NCBI GenBank assembly: GCA_040830725.1
Contig: JBFOMG010000009.1
Span: 62,001 to 126,000 of the forward strand
Source: JAWKWH01 sp040830725
Lineage (GTDB): Bacteria > Pseudomonadota > Alphaproteobacteria > Rhizobiales > Rhizobiaceae
Length of the DNA stretch: 64,000 nucleotides
Reading direction: 5' to 3'
Position numbers and translations under genes: made by a program. Below, piece after piece: positions 25,219-34,183 of this stretch (position 1 is its first letter; every line of letters starts with the position of its first letter). The notes beneath the pieces were generated by a model. It worked only from the letters and a program-made list of their open reading frames with translations. It did no database searches and was not told where the DNA came from.

Positions 25219-27645
25219 ATGACAGGTGACGTCAAAGCGAGCGAGATTATACCGGTTGACGGAATATACCCGGTTCTACCCCTGAGAGACATTGTGGTTT
25301 TCCCCCACATGATCGTTCCGCTGTTTGTGGGACGGGAAAAGTCCATCAAGGCGCTCGAACAGGTTATGGGCGGTGAAAAGCAGATCATGCTGGCCACCCA
25401 GAAGAATGCAGCAGATGACGACCCCGAAGCGTCCGCGATCTATGATGTCGGAACAATCGCCAACGTTTTGCAATTGCTGAAGCTGCCAGACGGCACGGTG
25501 AAGGTGCTTGTCGAAGGCATCACGCGGTCACGCATAGTCGAATTTGCATTCCACCCGGAGTTCCACCAGGCACAGGCCGAGATCCTCCAGGAGGATGAGG
25601 GCGACGAAGTCGAGATCGAGGCGCTGGCGCGTTCGGTCGTCAACGACTTTGAGAACTACGTGAAGCTGAACAAGAAAATTTCGCCGGAAGTCGTCGGGGC
25701 GGCAAGCCAGATCGAGGATTATTCGAAGCTTGCCGATACGGTTGCTTCGCATCTGGCGATCAAGATTCCCGAAAAGCAGGAAATGCTCGCGACGCTCTCG
25801 GTCAAGGAGCGGTTCGAGAAGGCGATGGGCTTCATGGAATCGGAGATTTCGGTTCTGCAGGTCGAAAAGCGCATCCGCAGCCGCGTCAAGCGCCAGATGG
25901 AGAAGACGCAGCGCGAATATTATCTCAACGAGCAGATGAAGGCGATCCAGAAGGAGCTTGGCGAGAGCGAGGACGGCCGCGATGAAAACGCGGAACTGGA
26001 AGAACGCATTGCCAAGACCAAACTCTCCAAAGAGGCCCGTGAAAAGGCTGAAGCGGAGATGAAGAAATTGCGCCAGATGGCTCCGATGTCGGCAGAAGCG
26101 ACGGTGGTGCGCAACTATCTCGATTGGCTTCTGTCGATTCCGTGGCGCAAGAAATCGAAGGTCAAACGCGATCTCGACTTTGCCCAGAATGTTCTGGATG
26201 CGGATCACTACGGGCTCGAAAAGGTCAAGGACCGCATTGTCGAATATCTTGCTGTTCAAAGCCGGCACAACAAGCTGAAAGGGCCGATTTTGTGCCTGGT
26301 CGGACCACCCGGTGTCGGCAAGACGTCGCTTGGTAAATCCATTGCGCGGGCTACCGGCCGTGAGTTCGTTCGCATGGCGCTTGGCGGGGTACGCGACGAG
26401 GCAGAGATCCGGGGCCACCGGCGCACCTATATCGGCTCCATGCCCGGCAAGGTCATTCAGTCGATGAAAAAGGCCAAGAAATCCAATCCGCTGTTCCTGT
26501 TCGATGAGATCGACAAGATGGGTATGGATTTTCGCGGTGATCCTTCTTCGGCACTGCTGGAGGTGCTCGATCCGGAGCAGAACTCGACCTTCATGGACCA
26601 CTATCTTGAGGTCGAGTACGACCTTTCCAGCGTCATGTTCATCACCACAGCCAATACCCTGAACATTCCACCGGCGCTCATGGATCGTATGGAGATCATT
26701 CGAATTGCCGGTTACACCGAGGATGAGAAGGTGGAAATCGCCAAACGGCACCTGCTGCCAAAAGCGATGACCGATCATGCGCTCAAGGCTGAGGAATTTT
26801 CCGTCACCGATGAAGCGCTGCATGAAATCATTCGCACCTATACGCGCGAGGCTGGTGTGCGCAATTTCGAGCGCGAACTGATGACGCTCTCACGCAAGGC
26901 GGTGACTGAGATCCTCCGGACCAAAGTCGATACGGTCAAGGTCACCAAGGACAATCTGGACGACTATCTGGGCGTGCCGCGTTTTCGCTTTGGCCAGAAG
27001 GAAGGCGAAGATCAGGTCGGGGTGGTCACCGGACTGGCGTGGACCGAGGTTGGCGGTGAACTGCTGACGATTGAAGGCGTGATGATGCCCGGCAAGGGCA
27101 AGATGACCGTCACCGGTAACCTCCGCGATGTCATGAAGGAATCAATTTCGGCTGCCGCATCCTATGTGCGCTCAAGGGCAATCGATTTCGGCATTGAACC
27201 GCCGATCTTCGAGAAGAAGGACATCCATGTTCACGTGCCTGAGGGAGCAACGCCAAAGGACGGTCCCTCGGCGGGCGTGGCGATGGTCACAGCCATTGTT
27301 TCGGTACTTACCGGTATTCCGGTACGCAGCGACGTTGCGATGACCGGCGAGGTGACGTTGCGGGGCAGGGTGCTGCCCATTGGCGGCCTGAAGGAGAAGC
27401 TTTTGGCGGCACTGCGGGGTGGCATGAAAAAGGTGCTCATTCCCGAGGAGAACGCCAAGGATTTGGCCGACATTCCGGACAACGTAAAAAGCGGCCTTGA
27501 GATCATCCCGGTCAGCCGTGTTGGTGAGGTTCTAGAGAATGCTTTGTTGCGCGTTCCGGAGCCGATTGAGTGGCAGGAACCGGTCGAATCGCCTCCGACA
27601 ACAGCCAGCGAGGCCGAATCAGCGGCCGGTGCGGTAGCCCACTGA
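25219..27645 (+). CDS. lon: ATP-dependent protease Lon
   Basis: 808 aa with the LonA order: N-terminal substrate domain (YPVLPLRDIVVFPHMIVPLFVGR), AAA+ module with Walker A GPPGVGKTSLGKS and Walker B LFLFDEIDK, and the serine peptidase domain with Ser684 in PKDGPSAGVAM and the catalytic Lys in GGLKEKLL. It degrades misfolded and regulatory proteins, in relatives including CcrM and SciP. ATG 25219, eight bases past an AAAGG, is preferred over an in-frame start 33 bp upstream. It follows clpX with a 223-bp gap, so it likely has its own promoter. Confidence 0.99.
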   Translation: MTGDVKASEIIPVDGIYPVLPLRDIVVFPHMIVPLFVGREKSIKALEQVMGGEKQIMLATQKNAADDDPEASAIYDVGTIANVLQLLKLPDGTVKVLVEGITRSRIVEFAFHPEFHQAQAEILQEDEGDEVEIEALARSVVNDFENYVKLNKKISPEVVGAASQIEDYSKLADTVASHLAIKIPEKQEMLATLSVKERFEKAMGFMESEISVLQVEKRIRSRVKRQMEKTQREYYLNEQMKAIQKELGESEDGRDENAELEERIAKTKLSKEAREKAEAEMKKLRQMAPMSAEATVVRNYLDWLLSIPWRKKSKVKRDLDFAQNVLDADHYGLEKVKDRIVEYLAVQSRHNKLKGPILCLVGPPGVGKTSLGKSIARATGREFVRMALGGVRDEAEIRGHRRTYIGSMPGKVIQSMKKAKKSNPLFLFDEIDKMGMDFRGDPSSALLEVLDPEQNSTFMDHYLEVEYDLSSVMFITTANTLNIPPALMDRMEIIRIAGYTEDEKVEIAKRHLLPKAMTDHALKAEEFSVTDEALHEIIRTYTREAGVRNFERELMTLSRKAVTEILRTKVDTVKVTKDNLDDYLGVPRFRFGQKEGEDQVGVVTGLAWTEVGGELLTIEGVMMPGKGKMTVTGNLRDVMKESISAAASYVRSRAIDFGIEPPIFEKKDIHVHVPEGATPKDGPSAGVAMVTAIVSVLTGIPVRSDVAMTGEVTLRGRVLPIGGLKEKLLAALRGGMKKVLIPEENAKDLADIPDNVKSGLEIIPVSRVGEVLENALLRVPEPIEWQEPVESPPTTASEAESAAGAVAH

Positions 27646-27681
27646 CGGCGGTCTTGATCCGCTCAGCTAGCGCTAAAGTAG

Positions 27682-27712
27682 AAAAATGCCGGATAAGTCC
27701 GGCATTTTTTTT
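27682..27712 (+). terminator. rho-independent terminator of lon
   Basis: AAAAATGCCGGA pairs with TCCGGCATTTTT across a 4-base loop (TAAG), followed by further T residues. It lies 37 bp past the lon stop and before the hupB promoter. Confidence 0.93.
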
Positions 27713-27753
27713 CGCAAATAGCTAAAATACCCCGGAATTCCGGTCTTTTTGCT

Positions 27754-27781
27754 TTGACTGAATACAACTTGCCCATAATAT
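27754..27781 (+). promoter_or_regulatory. sigma-70 promoter of hupB
   Basis: TTGACT (27754-27759), 16-base spacer, TAATAT (27776-27781). It lies 58 bp before the hupB ATG, right after the lon terminator. Confidence 0.7.
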
Positions 27782-27838
27782 CCGCGCCTGACCGGGTGAG
27801 TCGCTCATTCGGCTCTGTAACCAGAAGGGGTTTTCAAC

Positions 27839-28111
27839 ATGAACAAAAACGAACTTGTTTCGGCAGTTGCAGATGCGGCTGGATTGTCCAAGGGCGATGC
27901 ACAGTCTGCGATTGAAGCGGTTTTTGATACAATTACCAACGAATTGAAAAATGGTGGCGACGTCCGCCTTGTCGGATTCGGCAATTTTTCCGCCAGCCAT
28001 CGTGCAGCTTCGGTTGGCCGGAATCCACAGACTGGTGCACCGGTCAATATTCCGGCGCGCAACGTACCAAAGTTCTCTGCGGGCAAAGGCCTGAAGGACG
28101 CGATTAATTAA
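27839..28111 (+). CDS. hupB: DNA-binding protein HU-beta
   Basis: 90 aa, standard HU length. MNKNELVSAVADAAGLSKGDA forms the helical body (as MNKNELVSAVADAAG and LSKGDAQSA), and GFGNFSASHRAASVGRNPQTG is the start of the DNA-binding arm with the conserved RNPxTG tip. It compacts and bends the nucleoid DNA. GAAGGGG precedes the ATG. It has its own promoter and terminator. Confidence 0.98.
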   Translation: MNKNELVSAVADAAGLSKGDAQSAIEAVFDTITNELKNGGDVRLVGFGNFSASHRAASVGRNPQTGAPVNIPARNVPKFSAGKGLKDAIN

Positions 28112-28136
28112 CCCCTGTTTCGCGTTTTGAGATTGG

Positions 28137-28162
28137 AAAAGCCGGGTCCGCCCGGCTTTTTT
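28137..28162 (+). terminator. rho-independent terminator of hupB
   Basis: AAAAGCCGGG, short loop TCCG, then CCCGGCTTTTTT, 26 bp past the hupB stop. Confidence 0.92.
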
Positions 28163-28302
28163 CTGTCGGAGGGAGTGAGCTGGAGGTTGGAAGATCACGC
28201 ACGAAACATGCGTGCGCTGCTCTTCGATTACAGTTCCACTTGTTTCGCCCGACCTGATTTGCTACACGCGCCGGGCTGACCGGAACACCTTCGGTCACAC
28301 GT

Positions 28303-28389
28303 GCGGTCGTGGCGGAATTGGTAGACGCGCAGCGTTGAGGTCGCTGTTCCTTAACCGGAGTGGAAGTTCGAGTCTTCTCGACCGCACCA
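28303..28389 (+). tRNA. tRNA-Leu (anticodon GAG)
   Basis: Acceptor stem GCGGTCG (28303-28309) pairs with CGACCGC (28379-28385), followed by A and an encoded CCA. The D arm (GGCGGAATTGGTAGACGC), the anticodon stem CAGCG/CGCTG with loop TTGAGGT (anticodon GAG at 28337-28339), a long variable arm typical of Leu, and the T arm GAAGTTCGAGTCTTC are all visible. It reads CUU/CUC codons. No integration remnant is seen at its 3' end. Confidence 0.95.
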
Positions 28390-28497
28390 TTTCTTCAAAT
28401 CAATCGGGAACTGCTGCCCGAATGGTCCAAGACGGCGGCCGGCACAATGCAGCTGTTGTCTTGATGTGTGGCGTATCGGGTGTCTGTTGCCGCCGGA

Positions 28498-29175
28498 TCA
28501 GACCGGTTCGATAAGTTCCGGCCCCTTTGCTGTGTTCTTGTTTACGGCGCGGCTGACGCGGTAGGCGGTCAGTTCGTTGGCGCGATGATGATTGAGCGCT
28601 TCGGCTGCACCTTCCAGGTCGGTATCCGGATTCATCCAGGTTTCATACTGGTCCGGTTTCAGGATCACCGGAATGCGATTGTGCAGGTCGGATATCTCAA
28701 GACCGTCGGGTGTGGCTGCGGTAATGATCGTGCAGCTGGTGATGTCGAGTGTCTCGTTATGGGCCCACAGACCCGCAAAGGCCCAGGGTTCCCATTCGGG
28801 CAGGTGAATGGCCCAAGGATCCTTGCCCTTGTCGTCGGCCTTCGTCCACTCGTAGTAACCCGATGCCGGGATCAGGCAGCGGCTGCGGCCCAGCGCGCCA
28901 AACCACGGCCACTTATTACCAGGCGTCACGCTCTCCGACTTGGCGTTGATCATCGGCCATTTAGGCAGTTTCTTGTCCTGCGGCGGAACATAGGCCCACC
29001 TTCCGTCTTTCACTTCCACACCGTTTTCAGCGTTGATGATAAACGGAACTTCCTGCGTGGGCGCGACGTTGTAGCGTGCCGGATCATTTCGGCCGACCGC
29101 GCTCTCGGGTACGAAGCCTGTCAGGTAATCGCGATACTCAGCCCAGGTCGCCTGAATGACGAAACGCCCACACAT
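28498..29175 (-). CDS. SOS response-associated peptidase, HMCES/YedK family
   Basis: 225 aa SRAP-domain protein. The start at 29175 is set by the invariant MCGRF: Cys2 becomes the N-terminal nucleophile after Met removal and forms a thiazolidine with abasic sites in single-stranded DNA. ASGYYEW carries the conserved Glu, ISDLHNRIPVIL the His, and RYNVAPTQ the Asn. It protects abasic ssDNA at stalled forks. An in-frame TTG six bases upstream would bury the Cys and is rejected. The nearest possible ribosome binding site is weak. Confidence 0.95.
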   Translation of the reverse strand: MCGRFVIQATWAEYRDYLTGFVPESAVGRNDPARYNVAPTQEVPFIINAENGVEVKDGRWAYVPPQDKKLPKWPMINAKSESVTPGNKWPWFGALGRSRCLIPASGYYEWTKADDKGKDPWAIHLPEWEPWAFAGLWAHNETLDITSCTIITAATPDGLEISDLHNRIPVILKPDQYETWMNPDTDLEGAAEALNHHRANELTAYRVSRAVNKNTAKGPELIEPV

Positions 29176-29213
29176 TAGCAAAAGCTAACACTAGATGCCG
29201 AATTGGCAAGCGC

Positions 29214-29453
29214 TCATTCGTCAGGTGGTTCAGATGTTTGTCCGATCCTGAGCCGGTCGGGTTTATGAATATCCAGAACGTCATAGGACTCGTCAATTGA
29301 CCGGCTGATGGCTAGCAGCGCCTTGTACCGGGGACCGAATGCCTTCAGGTCCCGCATCATCGGCCGGATGTGGTACAGGAACTGTTCCGCCTGGGATTTG
29401 AACGTCTTTTTCTGCAGGTCCGAGAGCGTATTGCGGCGCTGGTGTCGGGTCAT
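29214..29453 (-). CDS. small conserved-looking hypothetical protein
   Basis: 79 aa, charged and probably helical (KKTFKSQAEQFLYHIRPMMRDLK, in parts QAEQFLYHIRPMMRDL), with no membrane segment or known motif. The start ATG 29453 follows AAGGAG at an ideal distance, which is the main reason to believe it. The Shine-Dalgarno lies inside a perfect 6-bp hairpin (GGCTCC/GGAGCC at 29458-29475). It follows trkH on the same strand after 104 bp. Function unknown. Confidence 0.65.
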   Translation of the reverse strand: MTRHQRRNTLSDLQKKTFKSQAEQFLYHIRPMMRDLKAFGPRYKALLAISRSIDESYDVLDIHKPDRLRIGQTSEPPDE

Positions 29454-29557
29454 TTGCGGCTCCTTGTGCGGAGCCCCTCTCACCGCTTCACATAAGCCCG
29501 AATTCCGGTCGCGGCAAGCATTCGCTTTTTCTGATGAGTTGCATTCAATCCGGCGGC

Positions 29558-31015
29558 TTACCGGCTCCAGTAGAGCGGAGTAAGGATGACAAGGACCGCC
29601 AGAATTTCCAGCCGGCCGAGCAGCATTCCGAATGTCAGGATCCATTTTGCCATGTCGGGCAGGCTGGAGTAGTTGCCGCGCGGACCGATCGTGTCGCCAA
29701 GGCCGGGACCAACATTCATCAGCGCGCTTAAGGCTCCGCTCAAGGAGGACACGAAATCGACCCCGGTTGCCGAAAGTGCGACTGTGATGATCGCCCACAA
29801 GAACAGAAATGCACCGATAAACAACACGACGGCTCGCTGAATCTCCTCGTCGACAGGCCGGTCGCCGTAACGGACGGTCTGGACGGTATTGGGATAGATC
29901 AGACGCCGGACCCCGTTGCGGATCAGGCTGAACAGGATGACAAACCGGTAGGTCTTGACACCGCCGGTGGTCGATCCGGAACAGCCGCCCAAAAACATGG
30001 CAACGAATGCCAGTGCAAACGCGAACGGCCCCCAGGCGGTGTAATCGGCGGTCGAATAACCCGTTGTAGTCACCACGGACATGAAATTGAATGCCGCGAT
30101 GGTTAGCGCATCGAAAAGGCCCATCCCGGCAGTGACGCGCAGATAAATCGTCACCGCCAGAATGATGAGAACCACATAGGCGGCAAAAATGCGGATTTGC
30201 GGGTCAAGCGCCGCATCGAGCCGTCCGCGCAACAAAAACAGGATCAGGGCGGAAAACGGCAGGCCGCCGATGAACATGAACACTGTGCCGACCCAAAGTA
30301 CGCCTGCATTGCCGCCATAATGGCCGAGTGAAGCGTCGTGGGTGGAAAATCCGGCAGTAGAGACCGTGGTCAGGGAATGGTTGACGGCATCGAACGCGCT
30401 CATGCCGGCCGTTGCATAGGCAAGACCGCAGGCGATGGTCAAAACCGCGTAGATCGAAATCAGGCCGGCCGCAAATGTCGAAAAGCGAGCAAAAGGCCGG
30501 TCGTCAATGTCGGAAGATTCGATCTTGAAATAGGACACGCCGCCGACGTTCAAAAACGGCAGCAAGAAAAGTCCGAGAGCGATCACGCCCAATCCGCCCA
30601 TCCACTGCAAAATGGAACGCCAGAGCAGCATTCCTGGTGGAAGGCCGTCAATTTTGCTGAATACCGTCGCACCGGTGGTCGTGACGCCCGCGACGGCCTC
30701 AAAGGCGGCGTCGGTAGGCGACATCTCCAGCGAGGAAGCCAGAAACGGAACGGCACCGGCAAGGCACATGGTAACCCAAAGCAGGTTGACCAGCAGAAAG
30801 CCGAACCGCGGCGATGCCGGCGGCGCTTTGGTGTTGGTTGCGATCGCAACTGCCAGCGCAAGACCGCCGGTGAAAAACGCTGACGCGGTAAACACCTTCC
30901 AGTCTTCATGCCCGTAATAGAGATCGACAGCAGCCGGTATCAGCATGAATATCGACAAATAGATCGCGAAGACTGCTGCAATATGGATCGCGGCGCGGAT
31001 CGGTGTGCTTTGCAC
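29558..31015 (-). CDS. trkH: TrkH-type potassium uptake channel subunit
   Basis: About 485 aa with four membrane-pore-membrane repeats. The four selectivity-filter segments are visible: TTTGATV, VSTAGFS, VTTTGYS and MNVGPGLGD, each with the conserved Gly. It forms the K+ pathway across the inner membrane, normally gated by the cytoplasmic TrkA; no trkA is in this window. The start is uncertain: GTG 31015 (with GGGG upstream, giving VQSTPIRAAIH) fits family length best; the frame stays open upstream to 31129 but the extra residues look non-native. Confidence 0.9.
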   Translation of the reverse strand: MQSTPIRAAIHIAAVFAIYLSIFMLIPAAVDLYYGHEDWKVFTASAFFTGGLALAVAIATNTKAPPASPRFGFLLVNLLWVTMCLAGAVPFLASSLEMSPTDAAFEAVAGVTTTGATVFSKIDGLPPGMLLWRSILQWMGGLGVIALGLFLLPFLNVGGVSYFKIESSDIDDRPFARFSTFAAGLISIYAVLTIACGLAYATAGMSAFDAVNHSLTTVSTAGFSTHDASLGHYGGNAGVLWVGTVFMFIGGLPFSALILFLLRGRLDAALDPQIRIFAAYVVLIILAVTIYLRVTAGMGLFDALTIAAFNFMSVVTTTGYSTADYTAWGPFAFALAFVAMFLGGCSGSTTGGVKTYRFVILFSLIRNGVRRLIYPNTVQTVRYGDRPVDEEIQRAVVLFIGAFLFLWAIITVALSATGVDFVSSLSGALSALMNVGPGLGDTIGPRGNYSSLPDMAKWILTFGMLLGRLEILAVLVILTPLYWSR

Positions 31016-31463
31016 GGATGGAACCCCGACTTCCCTGTCACCACCGGTCACGATGTAAATCGCGAGCCGGGAGCAAATACGCCAGTAAGATGTGACATAG
31101 CAATAGCGGATGCCAATGCAGGACCGCAAGTATGCTGAAAGGTGTTGCCCATATCCGGTTAACGCCGATTATTCTTGCATTCTTAACGTTTGCGGCCCAT
31201 ATGCACCCCATAAAGGCGCTTGAGCCAGATACCTTTGCTGGCTTTCCCGGAGGGACGTGTCGCGCTTTCGCTTGTTTCCATCTGCTTTGAAATCGTGAAT
31301 GGACGGGTGCCCTGAGGCAATGTCGCTGCGGGGAAGAACGATACAGTCCGGTTTGCGGATGGTCCGCACGCCTTGTCGTCAAAAAGACGTCGGCTTGTCC
31401 GCGCGCAGAACGACTGCCGCGAATGGCAACGGATTTTTGATAATAAATTGAAAGAGTAATTAC
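31016..31463. other. 448-bp divergent gap upstream of trkH and the helicase gene
   Basis: No gene is supported. It must hold the promoters of both flanking genes. A small hairpin GCGGA-TGG-TCCGC lies at 31355-31367, and the last 40 bases are strongly A+T-rich, as in leaders of cold-induced helicase genes. I see no clear -35/-10 pair. Confidence 0.4.
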
Positions 31464-32912
31464 TTGAATAACAACCAAAAAATATCTGAATTTTCTGACC
31501 TAACATCTGAAGTGGAAAATACGTTTGCGGCCTTGGGTATCCATGGACTGCTACTCAAGACAACCGCTACTGCCGGCATGTGCGAACCCAAGCCAATACA
31601 GGTTCAAGCCATTCCGCCGCACCTGGCGGGCCGTGACATATTGGGGATTGCGCAGACAGGATCGGGTAAAACGGCAGCATTTTCATTGCCGATTCTATCC
31701 AAAATCATCGCGCTTGGTACCAAGCGGCATCCAAAAACCGCGCGCGCGCTGATTTTGGCGCCAACGCGCGAACTTGCCGTTCAAATCGAAGACTCAATTC
31801 GAAAATTGTCTCGCGGTGCCCATGTTTCAACCGCACTCGTCTTGGGTGGAGTGTCGCGCAAAGCCCAGGTCAACCGAATCAGACCGGGAATTGATGTCAT
31901 GATTGCCACGCCCGGAAGACTGACCGATCTGATCAAAACACGTGATGTCGATCTGTCGGAAACACGCTGGCTGGTGTTGGATGAGGCTGATCGCATGTTG
32001 GACATGGGCTTTGTCCGCGATGTCCGGCGGATCATTGCCAGGGTGCATTGCGACTGCCAGACGGCGCTATTTTCGGCAACCATGCCGAGGGAGGTGGTCA
32101 GCCTCGCGGAGCAGCAACTCAAAGATCCTGTTCGCATCGAGATTGCCCAACAGGGAACCACCGCATCTGAAATTGAGCAGAGTGTTGTCATGGCGCGTAC
32201 GCGCCAAAAACGGCAGGTGCTTAGCAACATGTTGGAAAACGATTCGATGCGTTCGGTTATCGTGTTCTCACGCACAAAGCACGGTGCCGACAGAATTACC
32301 CGTGATTTGAAACGGGATGGCCATGAGGCTGCTGTCATTCATGGCAACAAATCGCAAAATGCCCGGCAGGCTGCACTGAACGGGTTTCGAAACGGCCGGG
32401 TTCGCATATTGGTTGCAACGGACATCGCAGCACGCGGAATTGATGTTCCCGGCATCAGCCATGTGGTCAATTTCGATTTGCCCGACGAAGCAGAATCCTA
32501 CGTTCACCGCATTGGACGCACGGGCCGAAACGGCGAAGACGGCATCGCGGTCACGCTTTGTGATCCGAAAGAAAACGCCAAACTCCGGTCGGTCGAGCGC
32601 GTGATCCGCATGCGTCTTCCGGTGACTGCCGATCATCTAGGCGAGCCGGATCCGGTTCGCGACACGCAAAAAAAATCATCTGTGCGGGCAGACAACGATT
32701 CCGGCAGGCCGAAGGGCCAGCGCCAGCCACGCAAACGTCACCGCAAGGGTTGCAGGACGGGGAATATGGACAGATCATCCGGTGGGGAAGCAAAATGGGA
32801 AAAAACCGATTCTGAGCAGAAAACGGATTATGACCGGGCTGCCAAAGCAAAATTCAGGAAACGCCGCGCCAAGCGGAGGCATGTCGGTCGTTCACCGGCC
32901 CGCGCGGCCTGA
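31464..32912 (+). CDS. DEAD-box ATP-dependent RNA helicase (RhlE-like)
   Basis: 482 aa with all core motifs: PIQVQAIPP (Q motif), AQTGSGKT (I), PTRELA (Ia), TPGRL (Ib), VLDEADRMLDMGF (II), SATMP (III), VIVFSRTK (IV), ARGIDVPG (V) and HRIGRTGR (VI). The C-terminal 100 residues are rich in Arg/Lys, typical of the RNA-binding tails of RhlE-type helicases. It remodels RNA duplexes in ribosome assembly or mRNA decay. The start is TTG 31464 preceded by AAAGAG. The long A+T-rich leader suggests post-transcriptional or cold regulation, but this is not shown. Confidence 0.93.
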   Translation: MNNNQKISEFSDLTSEVENTFAALGIHGLLLKTTATAGMCEPKPIQVQAIPPHLAGRDILGIAQTGSGKTAAFSLPILSKIIALGTKRHPKTARALILAPTRELAVQIEDSIRKLSRGAHVSTALVLGGVSRKAQVNRIRPGIDVMIATPGRLTDLIKTRDVDLSETRWLVLDEADRMLDMGFVRDVRRIIARVHCDCQTALFSATMPREVVSLAEQQLKDPVRIEIAQQGTTASEIEQSVVMARTRQKRQVLSNMLENDSMRSVIVFSRTKHGADRITRDLKRDGHEAAVIHGNKSQNARQAALNGFRNGRVRILVATDIAARGIDVPGISHVVNFDLPDEAESYVHRIGRTGRNGEDGIAVTLCDPKENAKLRSVERVIRMRLPVTADHLGEPDPVRDTQKKSSVRADNDSGRPKGQRQPRKRHRKGCRTGNMDRSSGGEAKWEKTDSEQKTDYDRAAKAKFRKRRAKRRHVGRSPARAA

Positions 32913-32968
32913 AATTGCCTTTCGACAAACGCAGCGCTGTTGCACCTGACTATGGGGATTGACGACGC

Positions 32969-34177
32969 ATGGCGGGAATAGCTGCGCTGGCTGCGACCTA
33001 TATCCTGTCGCAGTTCTATCGAACATTTCTGGCCGTTCTGACGCCAACGCTGTCGTTGGAGATCGGGGCTACAAAGTCGGATTTGTCGCTGGCATCCGGG
33101 CTCTGGTTTGTTGCCTTTGCGCTCATGCAGTTTGTTGTCGGCGTAGCGCTAGACCGCTTCGGCCCGAAAAGGACGGTATCGTTTCTGCTGGCGATCTTTG
33201 CCGCTGGTGGCGCCTTTGTTTTTGCGCTGGCGAGTGCGCCGTGGATGATCGTTTTGGCAATGGTGATGATCGGCATCGGCTGTTCGCCGGTGCTGATGGG
33301 ATCGTTTTACATCTTTGCCAAAACCTTTCCACCGGCCCGCTTTGCGGTGTTGGCATCCTGGATCGTCGCCATCGGTATGCTGGGTAATGTCGCCGGTTCG
33401 TCGCCAATGGCGAATGCAGCAGAGTATTTCGGCTGGCGAAATGTGATGTGGGGATTGGGGATTATTACCCTTGTGGCATCTATCGTGCTGTACCTGGCAA
33501 TCCGCGATCCGGAAACTGGCGAGGGCGATGCAGCCGATGACGGTGGTTTTTCCGGGTATCTGCAGCTGGTGAAGATCCGTGCTTTGTGGCTCATTTTTCC
33601 AATGATGCTCATCAACTACGTCGCCGCGGCGGGCATTCGCGGACTGTGGGCGGGTCCGTATCTGGCCGACGTGTATACTGCGGATGCATTACAGATCGGC
33701 ACGGTTACCCTTTACATGGCGCTGGCGATGGTGGCCGGCAGTTTCCTCTACGGTCCGCTGGACATGGTGTTTCGAACCCGCAAATGGGTGGTTGTGGCGG
33801 GAAACCTGATCTGCGGCGCAGCCTGTGCGTGGCTAGCGCTCAATACACAAGCATCGATTTTTGCGGTGACGGTTGCGTTTATCGTCATCGGCATATCGGG
33901 CAGCAGCTTTGCACTCATGATGGCGCATGGGCGGGCATTCTTTCCGCTACATCTGACCGGCCGCGGTGTTACCCTGATGAATTTCTTCGGTATTGGCGGT
34001 GTTGGACTGATGCAGGTAGTCACGGGTCAAATTGTAGCTTCAAGTACCGATCCAGCCACCCCTGCTGCTGCCTATTCCAACCTGTTCGGCTTTTATGCGC
34101 TCACGATCGCCGGTGCGTTGCTCATCTATCTTTTTTCGCGCGACATGAAGCCGGAAATAGCCAAGCCAGCAGGATAG
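32969..34177 (+). CDS. major facilitator superfamily permease
   Basis: 402 aa with 12 predicted membrane helices. The loop between helices 2 and 3 (VGVALDRFGPKRTVS) matches the MFS signature G-x3-D-R-x-G-[RK]. A cytoplasmic loop (about residues 180-195, DPETGEGDAADDG) divides the halves. The substrate is unknown. ATG 32969 follows GGGGATTG, 56 bp after the helicase gene. Confidence 0.9.
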   Translation: MAGIAALAATYILSQFYRTFLAVLTPTLSLEIGATKSDLSLASGLWFVAFALMQFVVGVALDRFGPKRTVSFLLAIFAAGGAFVFALASAPWMIVLAMVMIGIGCSPVLMGSFYIFAKTFPPARFAVLASWIVAIGMLGNVAGSSPMANAAEYFGWRNVMWGLGIITLVASIVLYLAIRDPETGEGDAADDGGFSGYLQLVKIRALWLIFPMMLINYVAAAGIRGLWAGPYLADVYTADALQIGTVTLYMALAMVAGSFLYGPLDMVFRTRKWVVVAGNLICGAACAWLALNTQASIFAVTVAFIVIGISGSSFALMMAHGRAFFPLHLTGRGVTLMNFFGIGGVGLMQVVTGQIVASSTDPATPAAAYSNLFGFYALTIAGALLIYLFSRDMKPEIAKPAG

Positions 34178-34183
34178 TCCGGT

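Noticed and set aside
25528..26823. 431-aa minus-strand open frame opposite lon
   Set aside because: Fully within the lon coding region on the other strand; composition is that of a shadow frame.
28303..28389. Genomic island at tRNA-Leu
   Set aside because: No integrase, no repeated tRNA 3' end and ordinary genes follow.
28468..29178. 236-aa plus-strand open frame opposite the HMCES gene
   Set aside because: The minus-strand frame carries the intact MCGRF, SGYYEW and HNR motifs; the plus frame matches nothing.
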